47,451 nucleotides of DNA from Chloroflexales bacterium ZM16-3. Its GTDB lineage: Bacteria > Chloroflexota > Chloroflexia > Chloroflexales > Chloroflexaceae. Positions 1 to 7,817 of this stretch are shown here, one piece after another. The stretch's first letter is position 1, and each line of letters starts with the position of its first letter. Both the position numbers and the translations under genes were made by a program. The stretch covers positions 1 through 47,451 of the forward strand of contig RYFE02000037.1 of assembly GCA_004138175.2 (NCBI GenBank), in the 5' to 3' direction. A model generated the notes under the pieces. The model had not been told where the DNA came from. It was given only the letters and a program-made list of their open reading frames with translations, and ran no database searches.

Positions 1-51
1 GACGTTGCAGTAGTTCCACAGGCGCTGGACGATGGTGGAGGAGGTGGTCAC
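1..51 (-). CDS. hsdM: Type I restriction-modification DNA methyltransferase subunit, N-terminal fragment (runs off the window)
   Basis: Reading the minus strand from a GTG at 51 gives 17 codons (M/V TTSSTIVQRLWNYCNV) before the window edge. This is the usual opening of type I HsdM subunits, which methylate adenine in complex with HsdS. The GTG overlaps the stop of the 188-aa gene (GTGA), the same 4-nt coupling seen at the other junctions downstream of the small companion gene of this operon. Only the N-terminus is visible, so the catalytic NPPY motif cannot be checked. Context (hsdR and hsdS upstream) makes the call quite safe. Confidence 0.8.
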   Translation of the reverse strand, partial: MTTSSTIVQRLWNYCNV

Positions 52-614
52 AGGTCGTACTCCGCGACGCGCGGCAGCTGGCCCGGCGTGACGACGCCGA
101 GCTGGCTGCGGAAGCTGAGCGTGCTGGCCGCGCCCTGCTGCTGGGCGACGTCGGAGATCTGGTGATCGAGGGTGTCATAGACCGTCACCCGGCCGGCGAT
201 CTCCAGGGCCAGGCGTCGCGCCGCCGCGAAGTAGGCGTAGCGCACGCTGTTCTGCGCGCCGCTGGCCGATGCTGCGCCAAGCTCGACCGGCCACCACGGG
301 CGGTCTGCGCCGAAGCTGGGGAATGCCGGGAAGCCACCTCCCGACGTAGCCGCCGCACGGGCCGCCAGGGGCACAAGATCGGCGCAGAGCTGCGCGACCG
401 TCGCCTTGAGCGCGTGGTTGTTCCAGTCGCCGATCATCAGCATGCCGCTGGCCATCCACTGGCCCATGCCGCCTAGCTCAGGGTGGTTGAACTGGGCCGC
501 AGTACCGTTGCCACGCCGGATGGCGTCGAGCAGGTGGGCCACGGCGCCCTCGCTCAGGTGATACTTGCGCGCCAGCTCTGCGACGGCAGTCTGGTCATTG
601 GCCGAGATGCTCAT
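48..614 (-). CDS. Conserved small protein of type I R-M loci, function unknown
   Basis: 188 aa with no signal peptide or membrane segment. The N-terminal third (LARKYHLSEGAVAHLLDAI, then GGMGQWMASGMLMIGD) is helical and followed by a Gly/Met-rich stretch. I recall similar short proteins, sometimes annotated as SHOCT-domain proteins, beside bacterial hsdS/hsdM genes. The start ATG at 614 overlaps the hsdS stop (ATGA) and its own stop overlaps the hsdM GTG, so it is translationally coupled between the specificity and methylation subunits. A helper, inhibitor or assembly role in the R-M complex is inference from position only; no enzymatic motif is seen. Confidence 0.7.
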   Translation of the reverse strand: MSISANDQTAVAELARKYHLSEGAVAHLLDAIRRGNGTAAQFNHPELGGMGQWMASGMLMIGDWNNHALKATVAQLCADLVPLAARAAATSGGGFPAFPSFGADRPWWPVELGAASASGAQNSVRYAYFAAARRLALEIAGRVTVYDTLDHQISDVAQQQGAASTLSFRSQLGVVTPGQLPRVAEYDL

Positions 615-2311
615 TGCGGGTTCTCCATGTCCATCGTTAGCTGCTCGGCCGCGCGCACCGGCTCGCTGGCCGGCAGCGGCCGCCCCGTGGGCTGCGGCGC
701 ATCCTTCCTCGGCCGGCCGCGCCGCCCGCTGCGCTGCGGCGCCGGCTCTTGGCGATCATCGCTCTCATTGTGGGCGGGCACGAGGCCCGCCCCTACGGCG
801 TCGCTCTTCTTCGGCCTGCCGCGCCGCCCGCCGCCCTTCGCCGCAGGCCCCCGACTCCCAACCCCCAACTCCCGACCCCCACGTATCCGCTCAAGCAGCG
901 CGCTCGCCGGCTCGTCGCCGGGATCCTGCGGCACCAGCTTGCCCGCGAAGGCCCGCTTGAGGATGGCCTGGCGTAGCCGCTCGGCCCGCTTGAGGCTCGC
1001 TGTGACCGTCGCCTCCATGGCGCTCACCACCGAGAGCCGCCGCTCGACCTCGGCCACGATGCGGCGCTGCTCCGCGAGGGGCGGGAGGGGGATGCTTTCA
1101 TTAGTGATTGCACGTATACTCACATTGCCTTGACCGACATTTCCCGTTTCATACTTGAAGAAATTGTCTTGGAAGTGCTTTCCTTGTAAGGCAATGAAGA
1201 GATATTCTATTTCCAGCGCCGAATGAAATCTCAGGCGTGCGACTCTCTGATTAAGCAGCAAATCTCTCTGGTCTTTGATAATTGCTGTGTATCCGTAATC
1301 ACGTTTTCTTCTCGTTCCAGTAAGAGTGATTACTATGTCGTTTTTGCGCAGAATGTATTTCTCAATCACAGAAGGATCTACATTATTAATGTATGACGGA
1401 TTTTCGCCAAGCTCTAATCTTCCGGTCTTGATATTGCCCATTTTTAAAATTTGAAGCCCGGTATCACTGTAATCCTTACTTTGGAAGGCATATCCTCCGA
1501 GCGCTTCTGAGATTTCATCTAGGCGCGTCCAGCACCAGCCCGTCGGCAGTTTCGGCAGCCCCGTTGTGTCAGGTGGGGCCAGCTCATCGGCGCGTCGCCC
1601 CCTGTTCCCTGTTCCCTGTTCCCTGTTCCCTACAACACGCCGCAGCAGCGCCTCCGCCGGCTCGTCGCCCGGCTCCTGCTCCACCAGCCGGCCCTCGCAG
1701 GCGGCCTTGAGTACTGCCGCGCGGTAGCGCCGCAGCTTCGCCTGCGCCGCTCGCAGCGAGGCCACCCCGGCGTCCAGCCGCGTCAGCTGGGTCTCGATGG
1801 CCGCCACGATGCGGCGCTGCTCGGCGAGGGGCGGCAACGGTATGGGTATACGTCGTAGTTCTGCTTGAGTTAACTTGAGGCGTGTTGTGCCTGTTACAAA
1901 GCCGTGATAGTCGAACAGGTTAAGGTAATAACAGATGAGGGCATTCAACGTAACTGAATCGCGTGCCCGTAATACATGGGCGTGATTGTTCACCCAATAT
2001 CTGCCTCTAACTACGTAAGCTTTTTGTTTGGTACTGTCAAGAAAGGGGGCACCATCTTCACCTAACAATACCAACTCTTCGTTGAAAATATAGCTATCGA
2101 TAAAGCCTACATGGCCTGTGGCGCCATAGTAGGGAAACAACGCTTCTTCAGACTTACCAGCTATCCGCTTTTCCCGATCCTCAGAGTTGACGGGAATACG
2201 TTGGTTGTCTAAGATTTCGACACAATCTGGCAACATCGTCCACACCCACCCCGGCGGGATGTCGGGGTGGGCATTGGATGTGATCGGCTCAACATGCTCG
2301 GTCTCAATCAC
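611..2311 (-). CDS. hsdS: Type I restriction-modification specificity subunit HsdS with unusual repeat-derived linker and tail
   Basis: 566 aa, longer than the common 400-450. Two target-recognition domains are visible, each starting with the P-x-GW-W signature (PPGWVWTMLPD near residue 20 and PTGWCWTRLDE near 257) and each followed by the conserved helical repeat (LPPLAEQRRIVA near residues 160 and 415) that spaces the two half sites. The start is GTG at 2311, overlapping the preceding stop by 4 nt. Two oddities: a 7-bp tandem repeat is translated in the linker before the second domain (NREQGTGNRG), and the C-terminal ~90 residues contain two AT-hook-like motifs (RRGRPKK, RRGRPRK) separated by peptide derived from repeat DNA. 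It directs HsdM/HsdR to a bipartite DNA site; the site itself cannot be read from sequence. Confidence 0.92.
   Translation of the reverse strand: MIETEHVEPITSNAHPDIPPGWVWTMLPDCVEILDNQRIPVNSEDREKRIAGKSEEALFPYYGATGHVGFIDSYIFNEELVLLGEDGAPFLDSTKQKAYVVRGRYWVNNHAHVLRARDSVTLNALICYYLNLFDYHGFVTGTTRLKLTQAELRRIPIPLPPLAEQRRIVAAIETQLTRLDAGVASLRAAQAKLRRYRAAVLKAACEGRLVEQEPGDEPAEALLRRVVGNREQGTGNRGRRADELAPPDTTGLPKLPTGWCWTRLDEISEALGGYAFQSKDYSDTGLQILKMGNIKTGRLELGENPSYINNVDPSVIEKYILRKNDIVITLTGTRRKRDYGYTAIIKDQRDLLLNQRVARLRFHSALEIEYLFIALQGKHFQDNFFKYETGNVGQGNVSIRAITNESIPLPPLAEQRRIVAEVERRLSVVSAMEATVTASLKRAERLRQAILKRAFAGKLVPQDPGDEPASALLERIRGGRELGVGSRGPAAKGGGRRGRPKKSDAVGAGLVPAHNESDDRQEPAPQRSGRRGRPRKDAPQPTGRPLPASEPVRAAEQLTMDMENPQ
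771..797. repeat. Dispersed palindromic repeat inside hsdS
   Basis: An imperfect inverted repeat (gggcgggcacgaggcccgcc followed by cctacg) lies in frame in the hsdS tail and is translated as VGAGLVPAHN. I recognise this peptide as the typical translation of a repeat common between genes of many bacteria. Here it sits between the two AT-hook-like motifs, so the tail has grown by repeat acquisition. Confidence 0.55.
848..882. repeat. Heptanucleotide tandem repeat (GACTCCC type) in hsdS
   Basis: About five degenerate 7-bp units (CGACTCC, CAACCCC, CAACTCC, CGACCCC pattern), translated on the minus strand as ELGVGSRG. The same family recurs at 29591-29700 and 45145-45174. It follows the pattern of short tandemly repeated repetitive sequences described in cyanobacteria. 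Confidence 0.75.
1600..1631. repeat. Heptanucleotide tandem repeat (CCCTGTT)4 in the hsdS inter-domain linker
   Basis: Four perfect CCCTGTT units plus a partial fifth, in the codons joining the first helical spacer to the second target-recognition domain. Because 7 is not a multiple of 3, gain or loss of one unit would shift the reading frame of the second recognition domain, whereas three units would keep it. Confidence 0.85.
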
Positions 2312-2790
2312 GCGTCTGCTCCATATTCCTGATCAAGCCAGCGCTCGAAGGCGACGAGGGCGGCAGCGAACGAGGTGTCCGTGGTCTCTGGGGCGCGGTA
2401 GGTGTACTGCTCAGCATCGAAGCGGTCGCCTAGGTCGGCGCGCATACGGGCGGCCAGGAAGTCCCACAGCTGCATGTGTGAGCCGTAGTCGCCGGTGCTC
2501 GTCTGCCGGAAGACGTGGAGCAGCACAACCCGCTCCTCCGCCCGCAGCTTCTGCAAGATGTACCAGTATTTGACTAGGTTCGTGACCCCGCCGGCGCTCT
2601 CCACCTCGACGATCACATGGCAGGTTCCTTTGGTGACGCGCAGGTCGCCAAACTGAAAGTGCTGGCCGTCAGGCAGCTTCAGCTGATTATCGGCGCGAAA
2701 GCGCGTGACCGGCTTCAGCCCGCGCGTAATGGCAATCTGCGCGAACTGCGCAATCGCCAGCCGCTCATAGTCATTCCGAGGTGTGCTCAT
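2308..2790 (-). CDS. Small hypothetical protein between nuclease-like gene and hsdS
   Basis: 160 aa. I place the start at ATG 2790 (MSTPRNDYERLAIAQF) because an upstream in-frame ATG at 2886 would lie deep inside the preceding gene; from 2790 the overlap is only 20 nt. Its stop overlaps the hsdS GTG by 4 nt. The centre (FGDLRVTKGTCHVIVEVESAGG) has a D-x(10 or more)-E-x-E spacing that loosely resembles PD-(D/E)XK folds, so it may be a diverged nuclease-fold partner, but this is weak. It is clearly part of the R-M operon; a role specific to this locus is inference. Confidence 0.7.
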   Translation of the reverse strand: MSTPRNDYERLAIAQFAQIAITRGLKPVTRFRADNQLKLPDGQHFQFGDLRVTKGTCHVIVEVESAGGVTNLVKYWYILQKLRAEERVVLLHVFRQTSTGDYGSHMQLWDFLAARMRADLGDRFDAEQYTYRAPETTDTSFAAALVAFERWLDQEYGADA

Positions 2791-3484
2791 CGCTATCCTC
2801 CGTCGTCTGCACTTTTTGTCCGGCCTTTCCGATCTTTGAGTCCTGGAGTTGCCAGTAGCCGCCCAGCTTGTGCTCACCGTCCTCATCGCAGCGCACCGGC
2901 TCTTGCAGATCCTTCGGCAGCTTTAGCTCAACCCAGGGGATATGCCCATCGGTGAACGGCCATGATGGCAGCGATGCACCAGGGAATTTCTTCTCAAGGT
3001 CCAATCGGCCGAGCTTCAGCGACGCGGCGGGCGACATAAGCAGCAGGTGTGGTCGGAGGCCAACCTGAAAGCCCGCATCACTTGCCCCAAAGATCTTCTC
3101 AAGGCGAGTGAGCTTTGACATAACTTGCTTGCGTGTCCACGTCCCGACACCTTTGGCCTCGATCAACACCAGCTGTGTCACCTCTTCCGCATCGAAGGCG
3201 ATGAGGAGATCGATATCCTCCTGATTCTGGTTGATGGCGATGGTGTCGCGATAGATATGTTTCCCTTGCGGCCGGAACGTCGCCTCAATCGCGACAGACA
3301 GCCAATCCAAGTGGTAGTCGATCGCGAAGAAGGCGTCGCCGGGTATGTCTAGGCCAAGCTTTTCACCTACCTGCCTGCGAAAGTCGTCGCCGAGGGCAAA
3401 CCGTTCCTCGCCGACCGCTGCTCGCATCACATAGAATCGCTCCTTGCGGTTAAGCCGTCGTAGCTGGGTTATCAGCGGTGACAT
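2771..3484 (-). CDS. PD-(D/E)XK nuclease-like protein in the R-M operon
   Basis: 237 aa from ATG 3484, preceded by a strong Shine-Dalgarno (AAGGAGGG, 6 nt spacing), which decides against the longer frame starting at 3544. The centre shows a plausible PD-(D/E)XK core: EDIDLLIAF for the first acidic residue, then LVLIEAKGVGTW for E-x-K, near residues 89-120. Such cores are found in endonucleases and recB-like restriction proteins. The C-terminus is charged and polar. It could be an extra effector nuclease or a restriction-associated regulator; no homolog family is recognised by name. Confidence 0.7.
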   Translation of the reverse strand: MSPLITQLRRLNRKERFYVMRAAVGEERFALGDDFRRQVGEKLGLDIPGDAFFAIDYHLDWLSVAIEATFRPQGKHIYRDTIAINQNQEDIDLLIAFDAEEVTQLVLIEAKGVGTWTRKQVMSKLTRLEKIFGASDAGFQVGLRPHLLLMSPAASLKLGRLDLEKKFPGASLPSWPFTDGHIPWVELKLPKDLQEPVRCDEDGEHKLGGYWQLQDSKIGKAGQKVQTTEDSDEHTSE

Positions 3485-3521
3485 ATCTGACCCTCCTTCA
3501 TGAGTACCTATCTGGACAGCT

Positions 3522-4748
3522 TCACGAGGGACATGCGGCCACAAGCATCTCGCGCTTTGCGAATACGTCCATCACCTGTAGTCGTTCGGTCGCGCGGCGC
3601 AGACGTACAAGCAGCGTCGCCCCATCGGCTTTCGACGAGATTGGCGTGAAGATATATTTGCTGTAGAGCCGTTGCCCCAGATGCGCCACGCCTTTCGCCG
3701 CCAGGGCCTCGCGGGTGGGTACGTCGGCGGCGGCCGGCGCGGGGTCGGCATAGGCAAAGCCGTAGAGAATGACCGGCTCACCCGCCTCATAGCGGTAACC
3801 AAACGCCAGTGCCTCGTAGGCGTGAACCGCCGCCAGCTCCGGCCCAACTGCTGTGGTGATGAACTCCGCGCCGCGCCGCGTCATGCGCGTCGGGTCTTCA
3901 AAGAAGCTGCGGCTGTACTGCTGGCAGGCCTGCGCGCCCAGAACTATCACCGCACTCCCGGCCGCACCCAGGGTCTCGGCAGCGACCAGTGCAGCTGGGT
4001 GGTCCAGAAATGTCTCGGCCGCGCCGGCGTCAGCGTCCAGCACACGGTACAGGTTCTCCCGCGCATCCGAGAGCAGCAGGAGGTGACGATCGGCCAGTAA
4101 AGCGACGGCCTGCTGCCCGTGCAGCGACACGATGCTTTGCGGCAGCAGCTCGGCCGTTCCCGAATAGATCGTCGTGCCACGATAGTCACTGGGCGCGAAG
4201 CCCAGATCCGCATACCACTGGAGCGACAGCCTGGGATCGCTGTCAGCGGGGAAGGCGATTGCGCAGACGCTACGTTGGTTGTCAAGATCAATGGTCGCAT
4301 CCCATAGCGCGTCCATCGTATCCCAGCCCCAATCGGCCTCCGGGGTGCGAATATTGGTCGCTCCGCAGAGCGAGAGCGCATCCCAGTCGAAGCTCATCGT
4401 TCTGAGAAATGCTAACCGCTCGCGCAGATCTGACTGACCGGTGATCGCGGTCTCCTTCAGGGCGGCCTTCACTACGGCCCAGTCAGTAAAGGCGACCCGG
4501 GTCGCATCAGCAGGCGTAAGCCGCAGGATCTGGCGCAGGTCGGCCGATGCGCTCGGTTGCGGCTCAGGCGTGCTCGTTGGCGGAAGGGGTGTTGGGCTCA
4601 GGGCAACGGTTGGTGTTACGGTTGGAATCACGATGGGGGTAGGAAGCGCCGCGACTGGCACAGTAGCACAGGCGCTGAGCAGCCCGATGCTGGCGATGAT
4701 GAGACCGCGAACGACATGTTGGAGCCAGTGGGATGGGCGGGATGGCAT
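3522..4748 (-). CDS. Putative lipoprotein of unknown function
   Basis: 408 aa. The N-terminus is a lipoprotein signal: basic start, hydrophobic stretch and lipobox LLSAC with the acceptor Cys near residue 27, then a Thr/Pro-rich spacer (PTVTPTVALSPTPLPPTST) typical of Chloroflexota surface lipoproteins, then a globular domain of about 330 residues with no recognised motif. It should be anchored on the outer face of the membrane. It lies on the same strand between hsdR (30 nt gap) and the nuclease-like gene (37 nt gap), an unexpected neighbour for a cytoplasmic restriction system. Whether it belongs functionally to the system is unknown. Confidence 0.75.
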   Translation of the reverse strand: MPSRPSHWLQHVVRGLIIASIGLLSACATVPVAALPTPIVIPTVTPTVALSPTPLPPTSTPEPQPSASADLRQILRLTPADATRVAFTDWAVVKAALKETAITGQSDLRERLAFLRTMSFDWDALSLCGATNIRTPEADWGWDTMDALWDATIDLDNQRSVCAIAFPADSDPRLSLQWYADLGFAPSDYRGTTIYSGTAELLPQSIVSLHGQQAVALLADRHLLLLSDARENLYRVLDADAGAAETFLDHPAALVAAETLGAAGSAVIVLGAQACQQYSRSFFEDPTRMTRRGAEFITTAVGPELAAVHAYEALAFGYRYEAGEPVILYGFAYADPAPAAADVPTREALAAKGVAHLGQRLYSKYIFTPISSKADGATLLVRLRRATERLQVMDVFAKREMLVAACPS

Positions 4749-4778
4749 ACGGGTATGCTCACTGTATCAGGTCAAGCG

Positions 4779-7535
4779 TTAAGCCGCCAGTTCCTCATTC
4801 AGCTCGTCCAAAAGCGCTTGCCAGCCATCGCCGAGGGCGCGCTGGGCACCGAGCGGCCCGCCTCGGCTGATGAAGGCCCCGCCGCTCAGGTCATCTGCGG
4901 CGATGCTCAGGTTCACGCCGATGTGGTTGGCGATCTGGTCGAGCCACCAGCGCTGCGCCGGCGTGAACAGCCTGCCCGCAGACTCCTGCTGGGCCAGCCA
5001 GCGCTCGTAGCGGGCGCGCACCTGCTCGGGGTAGGGCTCCAGCTCGGACTCGGGGCGCACCGCGTGGCGGATGAGCGCCACCAGGTCGGTCAGCACGCGC
5101 CGCGCGCCCGCGCCGCGCACCTTGTCCTGCTCCAGCTGGGCGTAGGCCCGCCAGAGCGCCTCGGTCGTCAGGCTCAGCGGCGGCTGCGCCAGGCGCTGGG
5201 CCAGCTCCTTGACCTGCGCGAAGGTCGGGCGCTGTGCGCCGTAGGGCTGGCTGTAGAGCAGCTGGATGGCCGTGATCTCGTCCTTGTGCTGCTCCAGGTA
5301 GGCCCGGAACGACTCCACCGTCGCGCGGGCCTTCTCGGTCGCGCCCGCGCTGAAGCCCGCCTCGCGCACCACATCCTTGCTCACATCATCGACGGCGATC
5401 TCGTCGCGCTGCTGAAACTCGATCAGTATCTTGCGCAGCTGCGGGATGTGGAAGGGCGTCACGGCGATCTCGGCCAGCTCCTCGGCGGCGGCGGCGCGCT
5501 GCTCGGGCGTCGGGTCGGCCCCGCCGGCGGCGGCGCGGGCGGCGGCATCAACGCGGTCGGGGTCAACGGCGTCGAGCAGGCCCTGCGCGATCTCGGTCAG
5601 GGTCGGCCCGCCGCTGGCCGCCGCGACGACATAGCGATCCTGCTCACTCAGCCCCTTGTTCAGCGTGGCCAGCCGCCCCGCCAGCGACTCCAGGTTCTCC
5701 GCTGAGGTGTCGCCCAGGGCGATCGCCTGGAGCAGCTTATCGAAGGGCACTGAGCGCTTATGCTCCAGGGTCTGGGTCTCGGCCTTGGGGTGATCGACCA
5801 CGCCGACGCAGTCCACGATCACAAAGCGGTCTTTGCGCCGGGCGTCGCCGCTCACCGCCTGCAGGTCGGTTGGGTTGATCACCCGCGTGCCCCGGCCGAG
5901 CATCTGCTCAAACAGCCCCGGCGACTTGACCAGGCGCAGGAAGATCAGGCACTCCAGCGGCTTGATGTCGGTCCCGGTGGCGATCATATCCACCGTCACG
6001 GCGATGCGCGGGTAGTAGCTGTTGCGGAAGGCCGCGATCAGCTCCTCGGGCTTCACGCCGGTCACGCGGTAGGTGATCTTCTGGCAGAAGGCGTTGCCCG
6101 CGCCAAACTCCTGGCGCACCAGGCGCACGATCTCCTCGGCGTGGCTGTCGTCCTTGGCGAAGATCAGGGTCTTGGGCACCTCGGTGCGGCCGGGGAAGAT
6201 CTCCGTAAAGAGCCGCTCGCGGAAGGTGCGGATGACGGTGCGGATCTGGTCCTCGGCCACCACAGCCCGGTCGAGGGCCTGCGGCGGGTAGACGAAGTCC
6301 TCATCGAGCAGCTCCAGGCGCTCGGCGCGGGTGCGGCGGTCGCGCCGGGTCAGCCACGAGGCCGCCTCGACCTGGCTGCCCTGCTCGGTGATCGCTGTGC
6401 GGATGCGGTAGACCTCGCCATCGACATTCACGCCGTCGAGCACAGCGCGCTGGCGGGTATATTCCATCACCAGGTTCTGCTGGAAGAAGCCCAGGGTCTG
6501 CTTGGAGGGCGTGGCGGTCAAGCCGATCAGGTGGGCGTCGAAGTACTCCAGCACCTGTCGCCAGAGGTGGTAGATCGAGCGGTGGCACTCGTCGGTGACA
6601 ATGATGTCGAAGTACTCGATCGGGATGCGCGGGTTGTAGTCGACCTGCTTGGGGTCGCGCCCGAAGGACTCGTCTTGCTCGAAGAGCGACTGCTCTTCCA
6701 GCTCGGGATCGAGCTCCTGACCACTGAGCATCGCGTAGAGCCGCTGGATGGTCGTGATACAGACCCGGCTGACATCGTCGAGGGTGTTCGACTGGAGGTG
6801 CTGGACGTTGTAGATCTCGGAGAACTTGCGGCCGTCGTCGGGGGTGACATACTGCTGGAACTCGCGCAGGGTCTGCCGCCCGAGGTTGCTGCGGTCGACC
6901 AAGAAGAGCACCCGGCGCGCCCCAGCGTGCTGGATGAGCCGGTAGATCGCGCTGACGGCGGTGAAGGTCTTGCCCGAGCCAGTTGCCATCTGGATGAGCG
7001 CGCGCGGCCGGTCGTCGGCCAGAGACTGCTCCAGGTTCTGGACGGCCTCGATCTGGGCCGGCCAGAGGCCGGTCGTGATCAAGGGCGGCAGATGGCGCAG
7101 GCGGCCGCGCAGGCTGACCGGCTCCTGTACCCAGATGCGCAGCGTCTCGGGGCGGTGGAAGGCGAAGACCCGCCGCGAGCGCGGCTCAGGGTCGCGCCCA
7201 TCGGTGAAGAAGGTCTCGACGCCGGTGCTCTCGTAGAGGAAGGGCATCGGGCTGCGCCACGGCTTGAGGTTCGGCGGCAGGCCAGCGCCATACTTCGCCG
7301 ACTGCGCCTCGACCCCGCTGAGTGGCACGCCGACTTTCTTGGCCTCAACCGCGCCGATCGCCTTGCGGTCAACGAACAGGAGGTAGTCAGCAAAGCCCGT
7401 GGCCAGGGGAAACTCGCGGATGGCGACGCCAACGCCAGCCAGCAGGTTAAGGTCGGCAACATCCTGCACGACCCAGCCAGCGGCAGTCAGGAGGCGGTCA
7501 ATCTCAAGGCGAGCGCGAGCCTCGGGGGTGGTCAT
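4779..7535 (-). CDS. hsdR: Type I restriction enzyme subunit HsdR (translocase/nuclease)
   Basis: 918 aa. The N-terminus holds the nuclease core (FADYLLFVDRKAIGAVEAKK, residues about 48-68, matching D...E-x-K). A superfamily 2 helicase follows: Walker A MATGSGKT near residue 185, DECH box VTDECHRSIY near 313, motif III GLTATPSK, motif V/VI around ATGTDIKPLECL and QMLGRGTRVI, and a helical C-terminal domain of the EcoEI-R kind. It drives ATP-dependent DNA translocation and cleavage when bound to unmethylated DNA with HsdM and HsdS. It is the first gene of the minus-strand operon. The ribosome-binding site is weak; the start is chosen because the sequence up to MTTPEARARLEID aligns with the usual N-terminus. 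Confidence 0.93.
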   Translation of the reverse strand: MTTPEARARLEIDRLLTAAGWVVQDVADLNLLAGVGVAIREFPLATGFADYLLFVDRKAIGAVEAKKVGVPLSGVEAQSAKYGAGLPPNLKPWRSPMPFLYESTGVETFFTDGRDPEPRSRRVFAFHRPETLRIWVQEPVSLRGRLRHLPPLITTGLWPAQIEAVQNLEQSLADDRPRALIQMATGSGKTFTAVSAIYRLIQHAGARRVLFLVDRSNLGRQTLREFQQYVTPDDGRKFSEIYNVQHLQSNTLDDVSRVCITTIQRLYAMLSGQELDPELEEQSLFEQDESFGRDPKQVDYNPRIPIEYFDIIVTDECHRSIYHLWRQVLEYFDAHLIGLTATPSKQTLGFFQQNLVMEYTRQRAVLDGVNVDGEVYRIRTAITEQGSQVEAASWLTRRDRRTRAERLELLDEDFVYPPQALDRAVVAEDQIRTVIRTFRERLFTEIFPGRTEVPKTLIFAKDDSHAEEIVRLVRQEFGAGNAFCQKITYRVTGVKPEELIAAFRNSYYPRIAVTVDMIATGTDIKPLECLIFLRLVKSPGLFEQMLGRGTRVINPTDLQAVSGDARRKDRFVIVDCVGVVDHPKAETQTLEHKRSVPFDKLLQAIALGDTSAENLESLAGRLATLNKGLSEQDRYVVAAASGGPTLTEIAQGLLDAVDPDRVDAAARAAAGGADPTPEQRAAAAEELAEIAVTPFHIPQLRKILIEFQQRDEIAVDDVSKDVVREAGFSAGATEKARATVESFRAYLEQHKDEITAIQLLYSQPYGAQRPTFAQVKELAQRLAQPPLSLTTEALWRAYAQLEQDKVRGAGARRVLTDLVALIRHAVRPESELEPYPEQVRARYERWLAQQESAGRLFTPAQRWWLDQIANHIGVNLSIAADDLSGGAFISRGGPLGAQRALGDGWQALLDELNEELAA

Positions 7536-7569
7536 AGGTACTCAGGTGCCGCGAACCCGATGGAGCAGC

Positions 7570-7667
7570 TTGCGCGGGGGATGCGACAATGCTACAATCG
7601 AGGCGCAGCGCGAACAATATGCGAAAGCAGAGCCCACTCTTCAGCTTGCCGGCGGGGAGTGGGTTTT
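7570..7667 (+). promoter_or_regulatory. Candidate promoter and hairpin; possible small RNA upstream of hsdR
   Basis: The 282-bp gap between hsdR and the recombinase gene contains on the plus strand TTGCGC (7570-7575), 17 bp, TACAAT (7593-7598). About 35 bp later comes a hairpin (CCCACTC 7633-7639 / GAGTGGG 7657-7663) followed by TTTT. That is the layout of a short terminated transcript of about 60 nt, antisense to the hsdR leader. On the minus strand a weak hsdR promoter (TTGTTC-17-TAGCAT) overlaps the same bases. The rest of the gap shows nothing convincing. Confidence 0.3.
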
Positions 7668-7817
7668 GCGCTATGTGCGCCAGTATAGCACGCGCATCAG
7701 GATATGTGCCAGTGAACGGATCTTCAGAAACGCCAGCATAGATGCCGTATAGGAGCGCCCTTGCTCCTTTCTCAGCGCTCTGCGAGAAGAACGTGAACAG
7801 CACCCGGCGATACATCG

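Noticed and set aside
5760-7688. 642-codon plus-strand ORF antisense to hsdR
   Set aside because: Shadow frame of a high-GC gene; His/Leu/Gly-rich composition without motifs, while the minus strand encodes clear HsdR motifs.
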